A DNA stretch of 64,000 bases from Myxococcales bacterium (lineage in GTDB: Bacteria > Myxococcota_A > Polyangia > GCA-2747355). The DNA lies in NCBI GenBank assembly GCA_020431405.1, contig JAGQIK010000115.1, positions 47,943 through 111,942 on the forward strand, in the 5' to 3' direction. The notes beneath the pieces were generated by a model, which had not been told where the DNA came from, did not search any database, and saw only the letters and a list, made by a program, of their open reading frames with translations. The position numbers and the translations under genes were made by a program. Positions 37,359 through 46,105 of the stretch are shown in pieces (the first letter of the stretch is position 1; every line of letters starts with the position of its first letter).

Positions 37359-37921
37359 TGCAAGCCACGTACCAGCGACCCTTTACACGCCGGACCCATG
37401 GTGCTATAGTTGCAATAGCTCTGGGATTATCGGCGGCTACGTTGGTCACTGCGTGTGGCGGCGTGCGCCAAAAAACACGTTCCCCGAGCAGCAGCGACCC
37501 GAAACGCGCTCCCCTGCTTGGCATGGATTTCAAGGCGGGCTTCGGCGTTCGCTGGGAAGAGCACATCACCGCGGACAACCACTCTGCGGGGAAGAAGAAG
37601 GCGGAGGGCGAGTCCATATTGCGGCTGCGAGCGGAGCGCTTGCAGACCGTGAAGGCAGCGCCCCCCGCGCGTAGTCAGCGACTCGGCAGGCCGAAGCAGC
37701 ACCTCTTAAGCCTAAGGCTGCGACGCCTCGAGCTTCGGGTCGGCAGAATACGATTGACGGCGAAAAGCGCCCGGCTCGATGGCCAGGCGAAGCGGTTACG
37801 TGCGTTCGACGCGCGCCTGTGGATGCGCGGCGTCGAGCTTGGAGGCAAACGGATTGAGCTCGATCTCGGCAGCACAGCGTTCAGGGTCGACGACGCGCGC
37901 GTCGCGCTCTCGCTGCGCTAG
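37358..37921 (+). CDS. lptC: LptC-like lipoprotein
   Basis: 187 residues. Start at the ATG overlapping the acyltransferase stop. Lipoprotein-type signal (ALGLSAATLVTACGG), then a beta-rich domain whose strands repeat charged/hydrophobic alternation (LLSLRLRRLELRVGRIRLTA, KSARLDGQAKRLRAFDARLW), in keeping with the LptC beta-jellyroll. Assignment rests on position before lptA/lptB as much as on sequence. The signal peptide holds two rare ATA codons and a TTA. Confidence 0.65.
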   Translation: MQATYQRPFTRRTHGAIVAIALGLSAATLVTACGGVRQKTRSPSSSDPKRAPLLGMDFKAGFGVRWEEHITADNHSAGKKKAEGESILRLRAERLQTVKAAPPARSQRLGRPKQHLLSLRLRRLELRVGRIRLTAKSARLDGQAKRLRAFDARLWMRGVELGGKRIELDLGSTAFRVDDARVALSLR

Positions 37922-38540
37922 CGTCGCCACCGCGCTCGCGGTGGTTGGCGCGCTCGTCGTGATCAGCGCGCCGTCTGCTGCCGCCGAGTCCAAGACGCGC
38001 ATCGAGCTCGCGCCGCCCGCCCACTCGGGCGCGCCCGCCATCCGACTCGAGCTGCGTGCCAAGACGTTGACCTATCGCCCCGACGCGGGCTGCGCCGCCG
38101 CGCGCTGCTCGGCGCACATCAAGCTGCGCGGCGCCGTGCGCATCGACGCGCGCTGCCAGCGTCGCGCTGCCGAGGCCGGCAGCAACAACAAGAACACGAA
38201 GAACAAGCGCGACAAGGGCAAGCGCAGCGGCTGCCGCGATTTTTCGGTGCGCGCTTCGCGGGTCGACATCACGCTCGACGCACGCGGCAAGGCGCGGGTG
38301 GTCGACGCGCGCGGCGACGTGTCGCTGCGCTCGGGCTCGCGCCATGGCCACGCCGAGCAGCTGACCTTGCTGCCGCAACGGCGCCGCCTCGAGCTGAGCG
38401 GCAAGGCGCGGCTCGTCGACAAGACCCTCGGCGCCGAGCTCGCCGGCGCACGCGTGGCGCTCGATCTCGAAAGCGGCGCCGTCGAGGTGCTCGACGCGCG
38501 CGCCTCGTTCGGTCGCCCCCGCCAGAGGCGCTATCGATGA
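37854..38540 (+). CDS. lptA: LptA/OstA-like periplasmic LPS transport protein
   Basis: 228 residues from a TTG at 37854; a GTG at 37941 or a GTG near 37800 are alternatives. The preferred start gives an Arg-bearing n-region ahead of TALAVVGALVVISAPSAAAE. Repeated strands (IRLELRAKTLTYRPDAG, HIKLRGAVRID, ARVVDARGDVSLRSGSRHGH, LELSGKARLVDKTLGAELAG) match the OstA/LptA jellyroll that bridges LPS across the periplasm. A Lys/Asn-rich insert with cysteines sits in the middle. Overlaps lptC by 68 bp and lptB by 4 bp (ATGA). Confidence 0.75.
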   Translation: MSSISAAQRSGSTTRASRSRCASVATALAVVGALVVISAPSAAAESKTRIELAPPAHSGAPAIRLELRAKTLTYRPDAGCAAARCSAHIKLRGAVRIDARCQRRAAEAGSNNKNTKNKRDKGKRSGCRDFSVRASRVDITLDARGKARVVDARGDVSLRSGSRHGHAEQLTLLPQRRRLELSGKARLVDKTLGAELAGARVALDLESGAVEVLDARASFGRPRQRRYR

Positions 38541-39283
38541 CCCACGCGCTGCGCGCTCGCGGGCTCGTCTGTCGCCTCGGTGGTCGCACCGTGCTCGACA
38601 AGGTCGACCTCGACGTCGCGCAGGGCGAGGTGCTCGGGTTGCTCGGTCCCAACGGCGCCGGCAAGACCAGCTTGATGCGCTGCGTCGCGGGGCTCGAGCG
38701 TCTCGAAGGCGGCCGCGTCGAGCTCGACGGCCACGCCATCGACGGCCTCTCGGTCGACGCGCGCGCGCGCGCCGGCCTCTGCTATCTCTCGCAGCAGCCG
38801 AGCGTCTATCGCGCGCTCAGCGCGCGCCGCAACATCGAGCTCACGCTCGAGATCGCCAAGCCGCGCGAGAGCAAGGCGCGCCGCCGCGAGCGTGCCGCGC
38901 AGCTGCTCGCCGACTTCGGCCTCGAGGCCGTCGCCGAGCAGCGCGGCTCGACGCTCAGCGGTGGCGAGCGCCGCCGCCTCGAGCTGGCGCGCCTGCTCAG
39001 CACCGATCCCCGCGTGGCGCTGCTCGACGAGCCGCTCGCGGGGCTCGATCCGATCGCCTCGCGCGACCTCGCGCGCGAGATCAAGAAGCTTCGCACCGCC
39101 GGTGTGGCGGTGCTGCTTTCCGACCACGACGTTGGGCAAGCACTGACAATCTGCGACCGCGCCTGTATTCTAGCGGCAGGTGTTGTCGTGGCGTCCGGAA
39201 CGCCTCGCGAGGTAGCGGCAGACGATCGGGCGCGCCGTCTCTTCTTCGGGCAAAACGCGAACTGGGAGCAAGTATGGGCCTAG
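38537..39283 (+). CDS. lptB: LPS export ABC transporter ATPase
   Basis: 248 residues: Walker A GPNGAGKTS, Q-loop YLSQQPSVYRALSA, signature LSGGERRRLELARLL, Walker B VALLDEPLAGLDPIA and the H-loop SDHDV. It powers LPS extraction with LptFG (not in the window). The last 10 bp overlap rpoN, a conserved lptB-rpoN neighbourhood. Confidence 0.96.
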   Translation: MTHALRARGLVCRLGGRTVLDKVDLDVAQGEVLGLLGPNGAGKTSLMRCVAGLERLEGGRVELDGHAIDGLSVDARARAGLCYLSQQPSVYRALSARRNIELTLEIAKPRESKARRRERAAQLLADFGLEAVAEQRGSTLSGGERRRLELARLLSTDPRVALLDEPLAGLDPIASRDLAREIKKLRTAGVAVLLSDHDVGQALTICDRACILAAGVVVASGTPREVAADDRARRLFFGQNANWEQVWA

Positions 39284-40749
39284 AGCTACGACAACAGCTG
39301 AAGATGTCGCAGCAGCTGAAGATGACGCCTCAGCTGCAGCAGGCCATCAAGCTACTGCAGCTGTCTCGCATGGAGTTGGTCGACCTCGTCGCACAGGAGA
39401 TGGTCGAAAACCCCGTGCTCGAAGAGGGCATCGAGCAGAAGCAAGGCGAGGTCGTCGACGACTCGCGGCCCACCGACATGGCGATGGAGGGGCTTCGCGA
39501 CGAGAGCCCCGATCCCACGCGCAGCAAGGGTGAAGAGGCCGCCAAGGAAGTCAAAGGCGACAACTCCGCCGTCAACGAGATCGACTGGGACAGCTATCTC
39601 GAGCACCACACGTTGGCGCCGCCGATGCCGTCCTATCGGCCGCAGAACGACGATCTGCCGTCCATCGAGCAGACGCTGACGAAGAAGGCGTCGCTGCAGG
39701 ACCACCTCACGTGGCAGATGCGCATGCATCCGATCACGGAGCTCGAGGATCGCATCGGCACGATCATCATCAACAACCTCGATCCGTGGGGCTACCTCAA
39801 GGAGCCGCCCGTCGAGGACATCGCGCGCGTAGCGGAGACCGACGTCGAAGAGGTGGAGAAGATGCTGGAGTGGATCCAGACCTTCGATCCACCTGGCGTC
39901 GCCGCCCGCTCGCTCTCGGAGTGTCTGCTGATCCAGGCCGAGGCCGCCGGCGAGGACGACGAGATCGTCGTGCGCATCTGCCGCGACCACCTGCACAACC
40001 TCGAGAAGAAGAACTACCAGGCCATCGCGCGCGACCTCAACGAGTCCGTCGAGGAGATCTACGAGGCCGTCAAGGTCATCCGCGAGTTCGATCCGCGCCC
40101 CGGCCGGCAGTACAGCAACGACGACCCGGTCTACATCACGCCGGACGTCTACGTGCACAAGATCGGCGGCAAGTACTTCGTCGTGCCCAACGACGACGGC
40201 ATGCCGAAGCTCAAGATCTCCAACTTCTACCGCACCGCGCTGGCCAGCGGCGGCAAGGACCGCCAGTACGTGCAGGACAAGCTGCGCTCGGCGCAGTGGT
40301 TGATCCGCAGCATCCAGCAGCGGCAGCGCACGATCATTCGCGTCACCGAGAGCATCATCAAGTTTCAGGAAGACTTCTTCGAGAAGGGCATCGAGCACCT
40401 GCGGCCGCTGATCCTGCGCGACGTCGCTGAAGACATCTCGATGCACGAATCCACCGTCAGCCGCGTGACCACCAACAAGTACGTGCACACGCCGCGCGGC
40501 ATCTTCGAGCTCAAGTTCTTCTTCAACAGCGGCATCAACCGCACCGACGGCGACGAGATCGCGAGTCAGAGCGTCAAGCGCAAGATCAAAGACATCATCG
40601 GCAAGGAAGACGAGAAGCGGCCCTGGTCGGATCAGAAGATCGTCGATCTGCTGCGTGACCAAGGCATCGACATCGCTCGCCGCACGGTGGCCAAGTACCG
40701 CGAGCAGATGGGCATTCTCTCCTCGTCGAAGCGCAAGAAGGTCTTCTAG
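39274..40749 (+). CDS. rpoN: RNA polymerase sigma-54 factor
   Basis: 491 residues. The Gln-rich N-terminus (MGLELRQQLKMSQQLKMTPQ, then LQQAIKLLQLSRMEL) is the activator-contact region I; an acidic region II follows; the core binds polymerase, and the C-terminus has the HTH (HESTVSRVTTNKYVHTPRGI) and the RpoN box ARRTVAKYREQMGI. Reads -24/-12 promoters with activators such as the one at 4684-6075. Ends directly before rapZ. Confidence 0.98.
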   Translation: MGLELRQQLKMSQQLKMTPQLQQAIKLLQLSRMELVDLVAQEMVENPVLEEGIEQKQGEVVDDSRPTDMAMEGLRDESPDPTRSKGEEAAKEVKGDNSAVNEIDWDSYLEHHTLAPPMPSYRPQNDDLPSIEQTLTKKASLQDHLTWQMRMHPITELEDRIGTIIINNLDPWGYLKEPPVEDIARVAETDVEEVEKMLEWIQTFDPPGVAARSLSECLLIQAEAAGEDDEIVVRICRDHLHNLEKKNYQAIARDLNESVEEIYEAVKVIREFDPRPGRQYSNDDPVYITPDVYVHKIGGKYFVVPNDDGMPKLKISNFYRTALASGGKDRQYVQDKLRSAQWLIRSIQQRQRTIIRVTESIIKFQEDFFEKGIEHLRPLILRDVAEDISMHESTVSRVTTNKYVHTPRGIFELKFFFNSGINRTDGDEIASQSVKRKIKDIIGKEDEKRPWSDQKIVDLLRDQGIDIARRTVAKYREQMGILSSSKRKKVF

Positions 40750-40785
40750 CGCGTCGTCGCCGCAGAGGCATCGTCGAGAACAGGC

Positions 40786-41637
40786 ATGTCGCGGCTTACC
40801 ACCATCATCTTCACTGGGGTCTCCGGCGCCGGCCGGACGACGGCGCTACGCGCTGTCGAGGACCTCGGCTTCTATTGTGTCGACAACCTCCCGCTGCCGT
40901 TGCTCGGCGATCTCGTCGAGCTGATGAGCCAGACCGACGCGGTGCGCCGCGTCGGCCTCGTCGTCGACGCGCGCTTGCCGCAGTACATCGAGGGCTACGC
41001 CGTGGCGAGCGTGGCCCTCAACCAAAAGGGCCACCGCGTGGAGGTGGTCTACCTCGACGCCAACGACGAGGTGCTGGTGCGGCGCTTCTCGCAGACGCGG
41101 CGGCGCCACCCGTTGTCGACGACCGACGTGCGCGCCGGCCTCGAGCGCGAGCGCGAGTTGCTGATACCGCTGCGCGCGCAGTCATCGATCGCCATCGACA
41201 CCAGCGACCTGACCGTGCATCAGCTCAAGTCGCTGGTGCAGGACCGCTACGAGGTCGACGGCGCGCAGCTGGTGGTCACGCTGCTCAGCTTCGGCTTCCG
41301 CTACGGCCTGCCGACACACGCCGACACGGTGCTCGACGTGCGCTTCCTCGACAATCCGTTCTTTATCGACCGCCTGCGCGAGCGCACCGGCCTCGAGAAG
41401 GACGTCTCGGAGTACGTCTTCGCCTCGCCCGACGCGGGCGAGTTCGCCGATCGCGCCGAGGCGATGCTCGAGTTTCTGCTGCCCCGCTACGAAGCAGAAG
41501 GCAAGGTCTACCTGACCGTTGCCATCGGCTGCACCGGCGGCCGCCACCGCTCCGTCGCGATGGTCGAGGAGCTCGCGCAGCGGCTGCGCCAGACGCGGCC
41601 TGCGATCAACGTTCGCCACCGCGACGTCGAGCGGTAG
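40786..41637 (+). CDS. rapZ: RapZ/YvcJ-type RNase adapter
   Basis: 283 residues. The P-loop is GVSGAGRTTAL, where the family has GAGK(S/T): the conserved Lys is Arg. Downstream EDLGFYCVDNLPLPLL, RRRHPLS, VVTLLSFGFRYGLP and AIGCTGGRHRSVA are clear RapZ features; in E. coli RapZ delivers GlmZ to RNase E. hpf and ptsN, normally between rpoN and rapZ, are missing. Confidence 0.93.
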   Translation: MSRLTTIIFTGVSGAGRTTALRAVEDLGFYCVDNLPLPLLGDLVELMSQTDAVRRVGLVVDARLPQYIEGYAVASVALNQKGHRVEVVYLDANDEVLVRRFSQTRRRHPLSTTDVRAGLERERELLIPLRAQSSIAIDTSDLTVHQLKSLVQDRYEVDGAQLVVTLLSFGFRYGLPTHADTVLDVRFLDNPFFIDRLRERTGLEKDVSEYVFASPDAGEFADRAEAMLEFLLPRYEAEGKVYLTVAIGCTGGRHRSVAMVEELAQRLRQTRPAINVRHRDVER

Positions 41638-42135
41638 GTGCCGGGTACATCGACGGTGTCGGTGCGCTCGGCCCGCGAGACGGACTTCGACGAGCTGCGT
41701 CGGCTATGGAGCGCGCTCGACGAGCTTCACGCCGTGATCCAGCCCGAGTTCTTCGCCCCGCCGGGGCCGAGCGGGCATCGCTCGCGCCACGAGCTGCGCC
41801 GCGCGCTGACCGGCGCCGAGCGCGCGCTGCTGGTCGCCGAGCGCGCAGGCGCTGACGGCCTCGCCGGCGCGGTGCACGTGCGCATCTACGACGCGCCGCG
41901 CGACCCGATGATCCGCGCCGTTCGCCGCGCGCACGTCGAAGACCTGATCGTCGACGAGACGTTGCGCCGCGACGGCGTCGGGCGCGAGCTGATGCACGCG
42001 GCCGGGCAGTGGGCCAAGCGTCGCGGCGCCGAGCAGCTCGTGCTCACCGTGTGGTGCGGCAACGACGCCGCCGAGCACTTCTATCAATCCCTCGGCTATC
42101 GCACCGTCAACCGCGTGCTGAGCCTCGACCTCTGA
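41638..42135 (+). CDS. GNAT family N-acetyltransferase
   Basis: 165 residues from a GTG that directly follows the rapZ stop. Shows the acetyl-CoA loop RRDGVGRELMHAAGQWAKRR and the closing YQSLGYRTVNRVLSL. Substrate unknown. Probably co-transcribed with rapZ. Confidence 0.88.
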   Translation: MPGTSTVSVRSARETDFDELRRLWSALDELHAVIQPEFFAPPGPSGHRSRHELRRALTGAERALLVAERAGADGLAGAVHVRIYDAPRDPMIRAVRRAHVEDLIVDETLRRDGVGRELMHAAGQWAKRRGAEQLVLTVWCGNDAAEHFYQSLGYRTVNRVLSLDL

Positions 42136-42149
42136 GCCGAACTCTCGAA

Positions 42150-45059
42150 GTGCCCCGCGCGCGACATCGTCTTCGCCCCGCTGTGCTCGCCGGCTTGCTG
42201 CTGGCGCTGCTGGTCCTGCTGGCGCCGCGCTGCGCGCGCGCCGCCGATCCGACGCAGATCTGGTACACGCTGACGACGCCGCACTTCTACGTTCACTACT
42301 ACAAGAACATCCGCCACGACCTGAGCAAGGTCGCCCAGAAGGTGGCGCGCGTCTGCGAGCAAGTGCACCGCGTGTTGACGCCGATCATGCGCTACACGCC
42401 GAGCCTGCGTACGCACATCGTCGTCACCGACGACACCGACGGCGCCAACGGGTCGGCGCAGAACATCCCCTTCAACGTCATCCGCGCCTACGTCACGGGA
42501 CCGGCCGCGCTGTCGAGCCTCAACGACTACGACGACTGGTTCTACGGCCTGATCATGCACGAGTACGTGCACATCCTTCACATCGACACGCTCTACGGGC
42601 TGCCGCAGATCGTCAACTGGGTGCTCGGCAAGACCTGGACGCCGAACCGACTGCAGCCCGGCTGGTTCATCGAAGGCATCGCGACCTTCCACGAGTCGGA
42701 GCGCACCTCGGGCGGGCGCGTGCGCGGCACGATCTTCGATCAGCTGCTGCGCGGCGCCGTGCTCGACAAGCGGCAGCTCACGCTGAGCCAGATCACGTCC
42801 AACACGCGCTACTACCCGCGCGGCGTGGTGCGCTACCTCTACGGATCGCGCTTCCTCAAGTACATCGCCGATCGCTACGGCGAAAAGGTGCTCGCCGACA
42901 TCAGCCACATCTACGGCGCGCAGGTCATCCCCTACGCGCTCAACCGCGTGGTCAAGCGCGTCACCGGCAAGACCTACGAGCAGCTCTACAAGGACTTCAG
43001 CGCGCACCTGGTCAAGCGCTACACCATGCAGGTGGCGGCGGCGAAGAAGCGCGGGCTGACCAAGTCGTCGCGTCTCACCGCGCAGGGCAACGAGCTCAGC
43101 CAGCCGCGCTTCTCGTACGACGGGCGCGAGCTGGTCTACTTCACCAGCGACGCGCACCGCCACTCGGCCTACGTGATCATCGATCCCGCCACCGGCAAGA
43201 CTCGGCAGCGTATGTGGGCCTTCGGCGGCACGGGCGTCGTGCTGACCCCTGATCGGCGCCACGTCGTGCACAGCCAGGCCGAGAGCTGGCGCACCTTCTT
43301 CAGCTACCACGACATCTACGTGCGTGATCGCGTCGGACACGGCCGCCGGCGGCTGACCTTCGGCCTGCGCGCGCGCGATCCCGATGTCTCGCCCGACGGC
43401 CGGCGCGTGGTGTTCGTGATGAACGAGCTCGGCACCAACCACATCGCGGTGATCCCGTTTCGCGGCGGCAAACACCGCGTGGTGCTGCGCGGCGTCAAGG
43501 AGCAGCAGTTTTCGATGCCGCGCTTTTCGCCCGACGGCAAGAAGATCGTCTACTCGGCGTGGCTCGAGCGCGGCATGCGCGACATCTTCGTGCTCGACCT
43601 CGAGAGCGGAAAGCAGCGCCGGCTGACGCACGATCGCGCGCTCGACCTCGATCCGATGTTCTCGCCCGACGGCAAGCGCGTCTATTTCAGCTCGGACCGC
43701 ACGGGTATATTCAATATATATTGCCTCGCCCTCGACAGCGGCCGGCTGTTTCAGGTCACCAACGTCGTCGGCGGCGCGCTGACGCCCGCCGTCTCGCCCG
43801 ACGAGAAGACGCTCTTCTACGCTGGCTTCACCGGGCGCGGCTACGACCTGCATCGCATGCCGCTGGTGCGCGAGCGCTTCCTGCCGGCGCTGCCTTACCT
43901 GCGCGAGCGTCCGAAGCCGCCCAAGCTCACGTCGCCGGACAGCGTGCGCTACCCGGTCAAGCGCTACAACCCGCTGTGGACGTTCTTTCCGCGCAACTAC
44001 AGCGCGTCGATCGGCACCGACTCGTACGGCACGGTGCTCGGCATCTCGGTCGCCGGCGGCGACGTGGTGGGCCGCCACGCCTACCAGCTGACGTTCAACA
44101 TCGGCACCTCCAAGGGCAACCCGAGCTACTCGGTGATCTACGCCTACAATCGCTTCTGGCCGAGCATCCGCTTCGACACCAGCCGCACCGAAGGTCCGCG
44201 CGGCGGTCTGACCCTCGACGGCCAGCGCATCAACTACACCGAAGAGGCCTACGGCGCGGGCGCGAGCATCGGCATGCCGGCGCTGCGTATCCCCGACCAT
44301 AACGTCAGCGTCTCCACCGGCTACCGCTTCAACTGGTACCGCAACAAGGACCACGCCGACGTGCTCGTCGAGCCGGGCGACGTCAGCCCGCAGCTGCCGT
44401 CGGTCGGCAAGCTGTCGGGGCTGACCTTCAACATCGATTACGGCAACACGCTGCGCTACATCTGGGGCGTCAGCAACGCGCAGGGGCGCTCGTTGAGCTT
44501 CGCGCTGCGCCTCAATCTCGAGGCCCTCGGCAGCGACTTCCGCAGCATCCAGGCGCTATGGAGCTGGGCCGAGTTCTGGCAGATGCCCTGGCACAAGGAC
44601 CACACCTTGGCGCTGCGCTACGGCGGCGGCATCGGCAGCGGAGACTCGTCGCGCCGCGGACTGTTCTTCATCGGCGGCTTCCCCGAGCAGAACATCATCC
44701 AGGCGGTGATCGACCTAGCGCCGCTCGGCGGCAACTACCTGCGCGGCTACGCGCCGGGCGAGTTCTTCGGCGAGCAGTACCACCTGTGGAACCTCGAGTA
44801 CCGCTTCCCGCTGTTCAACATCGAGCGTGGCCCCTCGACGCTGCCGATCTACTTCAACTACGTCCACATGTCGGTGTTTGTCGACGTCGGCCATGCCTTC
44901 TTCGACAAGTTCGAGCCCAAAGTGGGCGTTGGCGCCGAGCTATTGCTCGAGTGGTATCTCGCCTACGACCAGCCGTTTACGCTGCGCGTGGGCTACGCGC
45001 GCGGGCTGATGGCCGAGGGGGGAAACGAGATCCACGCGTTGATCGGGAATCGGTTCTAA
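42150..45059 (+). CDS. Peptidase MA-like / PD40 propeller / Omp85-like barrel protein
   Basis: 969 residues from a GTG at 42150 behind a signal peptide (LAGLLLALLVLLAPRCARA). Residues about 35-310 are a gluzincin-type domain with HEYVH at 137-141 and a downstream WFIEGIATFHESE (Glu ligand). Residues about 320-640 are a TolB-like propeller with PD40 repeats (RFSPDGKKIVYSAW, MFSPDGKRVYFSSD). The last 330 residues are an outer-membrane barrel of the Omp85/D15 kind, ending in HALIGNRF. A protease-propeller-barrel fusion at the cell surface. A short AT-rich rare-codon patch lies at 43704-43724. Confidence 0.88.
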   Translation: MPRARHRLRPAVLAGLLLALLVLLAPRCARAADPTQIWYTLTTPHFYVHYYKNIRHDLSKVAQKVARVCEQVHRVLTPIMRYTPSLRTHIVVTDDTDGANGSAQNIPFNVIRAYVTGPAALSSLNDYDDWFYGLIMHEYVHILHIDTLYGLPQIVNWVLGKTWTPNRLQPGWFIEGIATFHESERTSGGRVRGTIFDQLLRGAVLDKRQLTLSQITSNTRYYPRGVVRYLYGSRFLKYIADRYGEKVLADISHIYGAQVIPYALNRVVKRVTGKTYEQLYKDFSAHLVKRYTMQVAAAKKRGLTKSSRLTAQGNELSQPRFSYDGRELVYFTSDAHRHSAYVIIDPATGKTRQRMWAFGGTGVVLTPDRRHVVHSQAESWRTFFSYHDIYVRDRVGHGRRRLTFGLRARDPDVSPDGRRVVFVMNELGTNHIAVIPFRGGKHRVVLRGVKEQQFSMPRFSPDGKKIVYSAWLERGMRDIFVLDLESGKQRRLTHDRALDLDPMFSPDGKRVYFSSDRTGIFNIYCLALDSGRLFQVTNVVGGALTPAVSPDEKTLFYAGFTGRGYDLHRMPLVRERFLPALPYLRERPKPPKLTSPDSVRYPVKRYNPLWTFFPRNYSASIGTDSYGTVLGISVAGGDVVGRHAYQLTFNIGTSKGNPSYSVIYAYNRFWPSIRFDTSRTEGPRGGLTLDGQRINYTEEAYGAGASIGMPALRIPDHNVSVSTGYRFNWYRNKDHADVLVEPGDVSPQLPSVGKLSGLTFNIDYGNTLRYIWGVSNAQGRSLSFALRLNLEALGSDFRSIQALWSWAEFWQMPWHKDHTLALRYGGGIGSGDSSRRGLFFIGGFPEQNIIQAVIDLAPLGGNYLRGYAPGEFFGEQYHLWNLEYRFPLFNIERGPSTLPIYFNYVHMSVFVDVGHAFFDKFEPKVGVGAELLLEWYLAYDQPFTLRVGYARGLMAEGGNEIHALIGNRF

Positions 45060-45065
45060 GTCCGC

Positions 45066-45071
45066 TATAAT
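45066..45071 (+). promoter_or_regulatory. Consensus -10 box (TATAAT)
   Basis: Perfect TATAAT, 11 nt before the ATG at 45083. A TTGATC at 45039-45044 is 21 bp away, too far for a standard -35. No Shine-Dalgarno. Confidence 0.5.
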
Positions 45072-45082
45072 ACCTATCGTCT

Positions 45083-46045
45083 ATGTCGCGACACGACGAC
45101 AAGGGGCGCGAGGCGCGTTTTACTGGCCCGTTGCCGGCTGCCGAGCGGCGTCCACGCCGCACGTCTCATCCGTCGATGCCGCCCGTGCCGCGTGTGCCAC
45201 GTCGCGGCGACGCCGACTACATTCCGCCCACCGGCCCGCAGCCGGTGCAGTACGCACCGCCGCGCGGACAGCACGGGGCGTTGCCGAGCACTGGCCCGCA
45301 GCAGCGACCGCCGCCGCGCTCGCGCGAGGTCTCGGTGCCGCGCGCGCAAGCGCAAGCCTACGCGCAAGCGCCGCCGCAGCTGCCGGTCACCGGCCCGCAG
45401 CCGCAGCTGCCGGTGACCGGCCCGCAGCCACAGCCGACGGGCAGCGGCGCGCAGGCGGCCATCGGCACGCGTATCGTCACGCTCGATCCCGAGATCGAGC
45501 GCGGCACCAAGATCGTCGACGTCTCCGTGCCGGCGGTGGTGCGTCGCGCGCAGCGCGAGCGCGAGCGACAGCTGGCAGCCGCCGAGGCGGGCGAGTCCGT
45601 CGCACGCGCGCAGGCGGCCGACGCCGGGCCCGTCTCGCCGATGGACGAGCTGGGGCTGCGCGCGCGCCACTTCTACGCGCGGCTGCACCGCCTCGACCGC
45701 TGGACCACCTGGGTGCTGATCATCGGTGTCATCTCGTCGTTTCTGCCGTGGATGCGCATGCGCGGCGTGGGGCTCGTCTCCGGCATCGAAGGCATCGGCG
45801 CGGCGAGCGGCGGCGCGGCGCTCATCGCGCTGGGGCTGCTCTACCAGCGCGCGGCGCGCCGTCGGCTGGCGGCGCTCCTGCTCTTCGTGCAGATGGTGCT
45901 CGCCGCGCTGGTCGGTATGGTGCCGGTCTACGTGCTGATGTCGACGCGCGACGTGCACATCTCCTACGGCATGGCCGCCGCGTTCATCTCCAGCGTGCTG
46001 GCCGTGACGTTCACGCTGGCGCGCTTCGTGCGCGTCAATCACTGA
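45083..46045 (+). CDS. Pro/Gln-rich membrane protein
   Basis: 320 residues. The first 120 residues are Pro/Gln/Arg-rich with repeated TGPQP motifs (QLPVTGPQPQLPVTGPQPQ), then a charged linker, then four hydrophobic helices (TTWVLIIGVISSFLPWM, GAALIALGLLYQRAARR, LAALLLFVQMVLAALVGMVP, MAAAFISSVLAVTFTLA). No enzymatic motif. Function unknown. Confidence 0.78.
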   Translation: MSRHDDKGREARFTGPLPAAERRPRRTSHPSMPPVPRVPRRGDADYIPPTGPQPVQYAPPRGQHGALPSTGPQQRPPPRSREVSVPRAQAQAYAQAPPQLPVTGPQPQLPVTGPQPQPTGSGAQAAIGTRIVTLDPEIERGTKIVDVSVPAVVRRAQRERERQLAAAEAGESVARAQAADAGPVSPMDELGLRARHFYARLHRLDRWTTWVLIIGVISSFLPWMRMRGVGLVSGIEGIGAASGGAALIALGLLYQRAARRRLAALLLFVQMVLAALVGMVPVYVLMSTRDVHISYGMAAAFISSVLAVTFTLARFVRVNH

Positions 46046-46105
46046 GGCGCTGGAGCCCCTGGCACTAGACCGTCCGCTCGCGCCGTGCTAGTCCGAGCTT
46101 AGGCG

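Noticed and set aside
37854..37921. Frameshift between the LptC-like and LptA-like genes
   Set aside because: Both have their own domain and signal sequence; the short overlap is normal operon packing.
42009..42149. Longer N-terminus for the protease/propeller/barrel protein
   Set aside because: These codons overlap the GNAT gene and are Arg-rich; the signal peptide follows only from the GTG at 42150.
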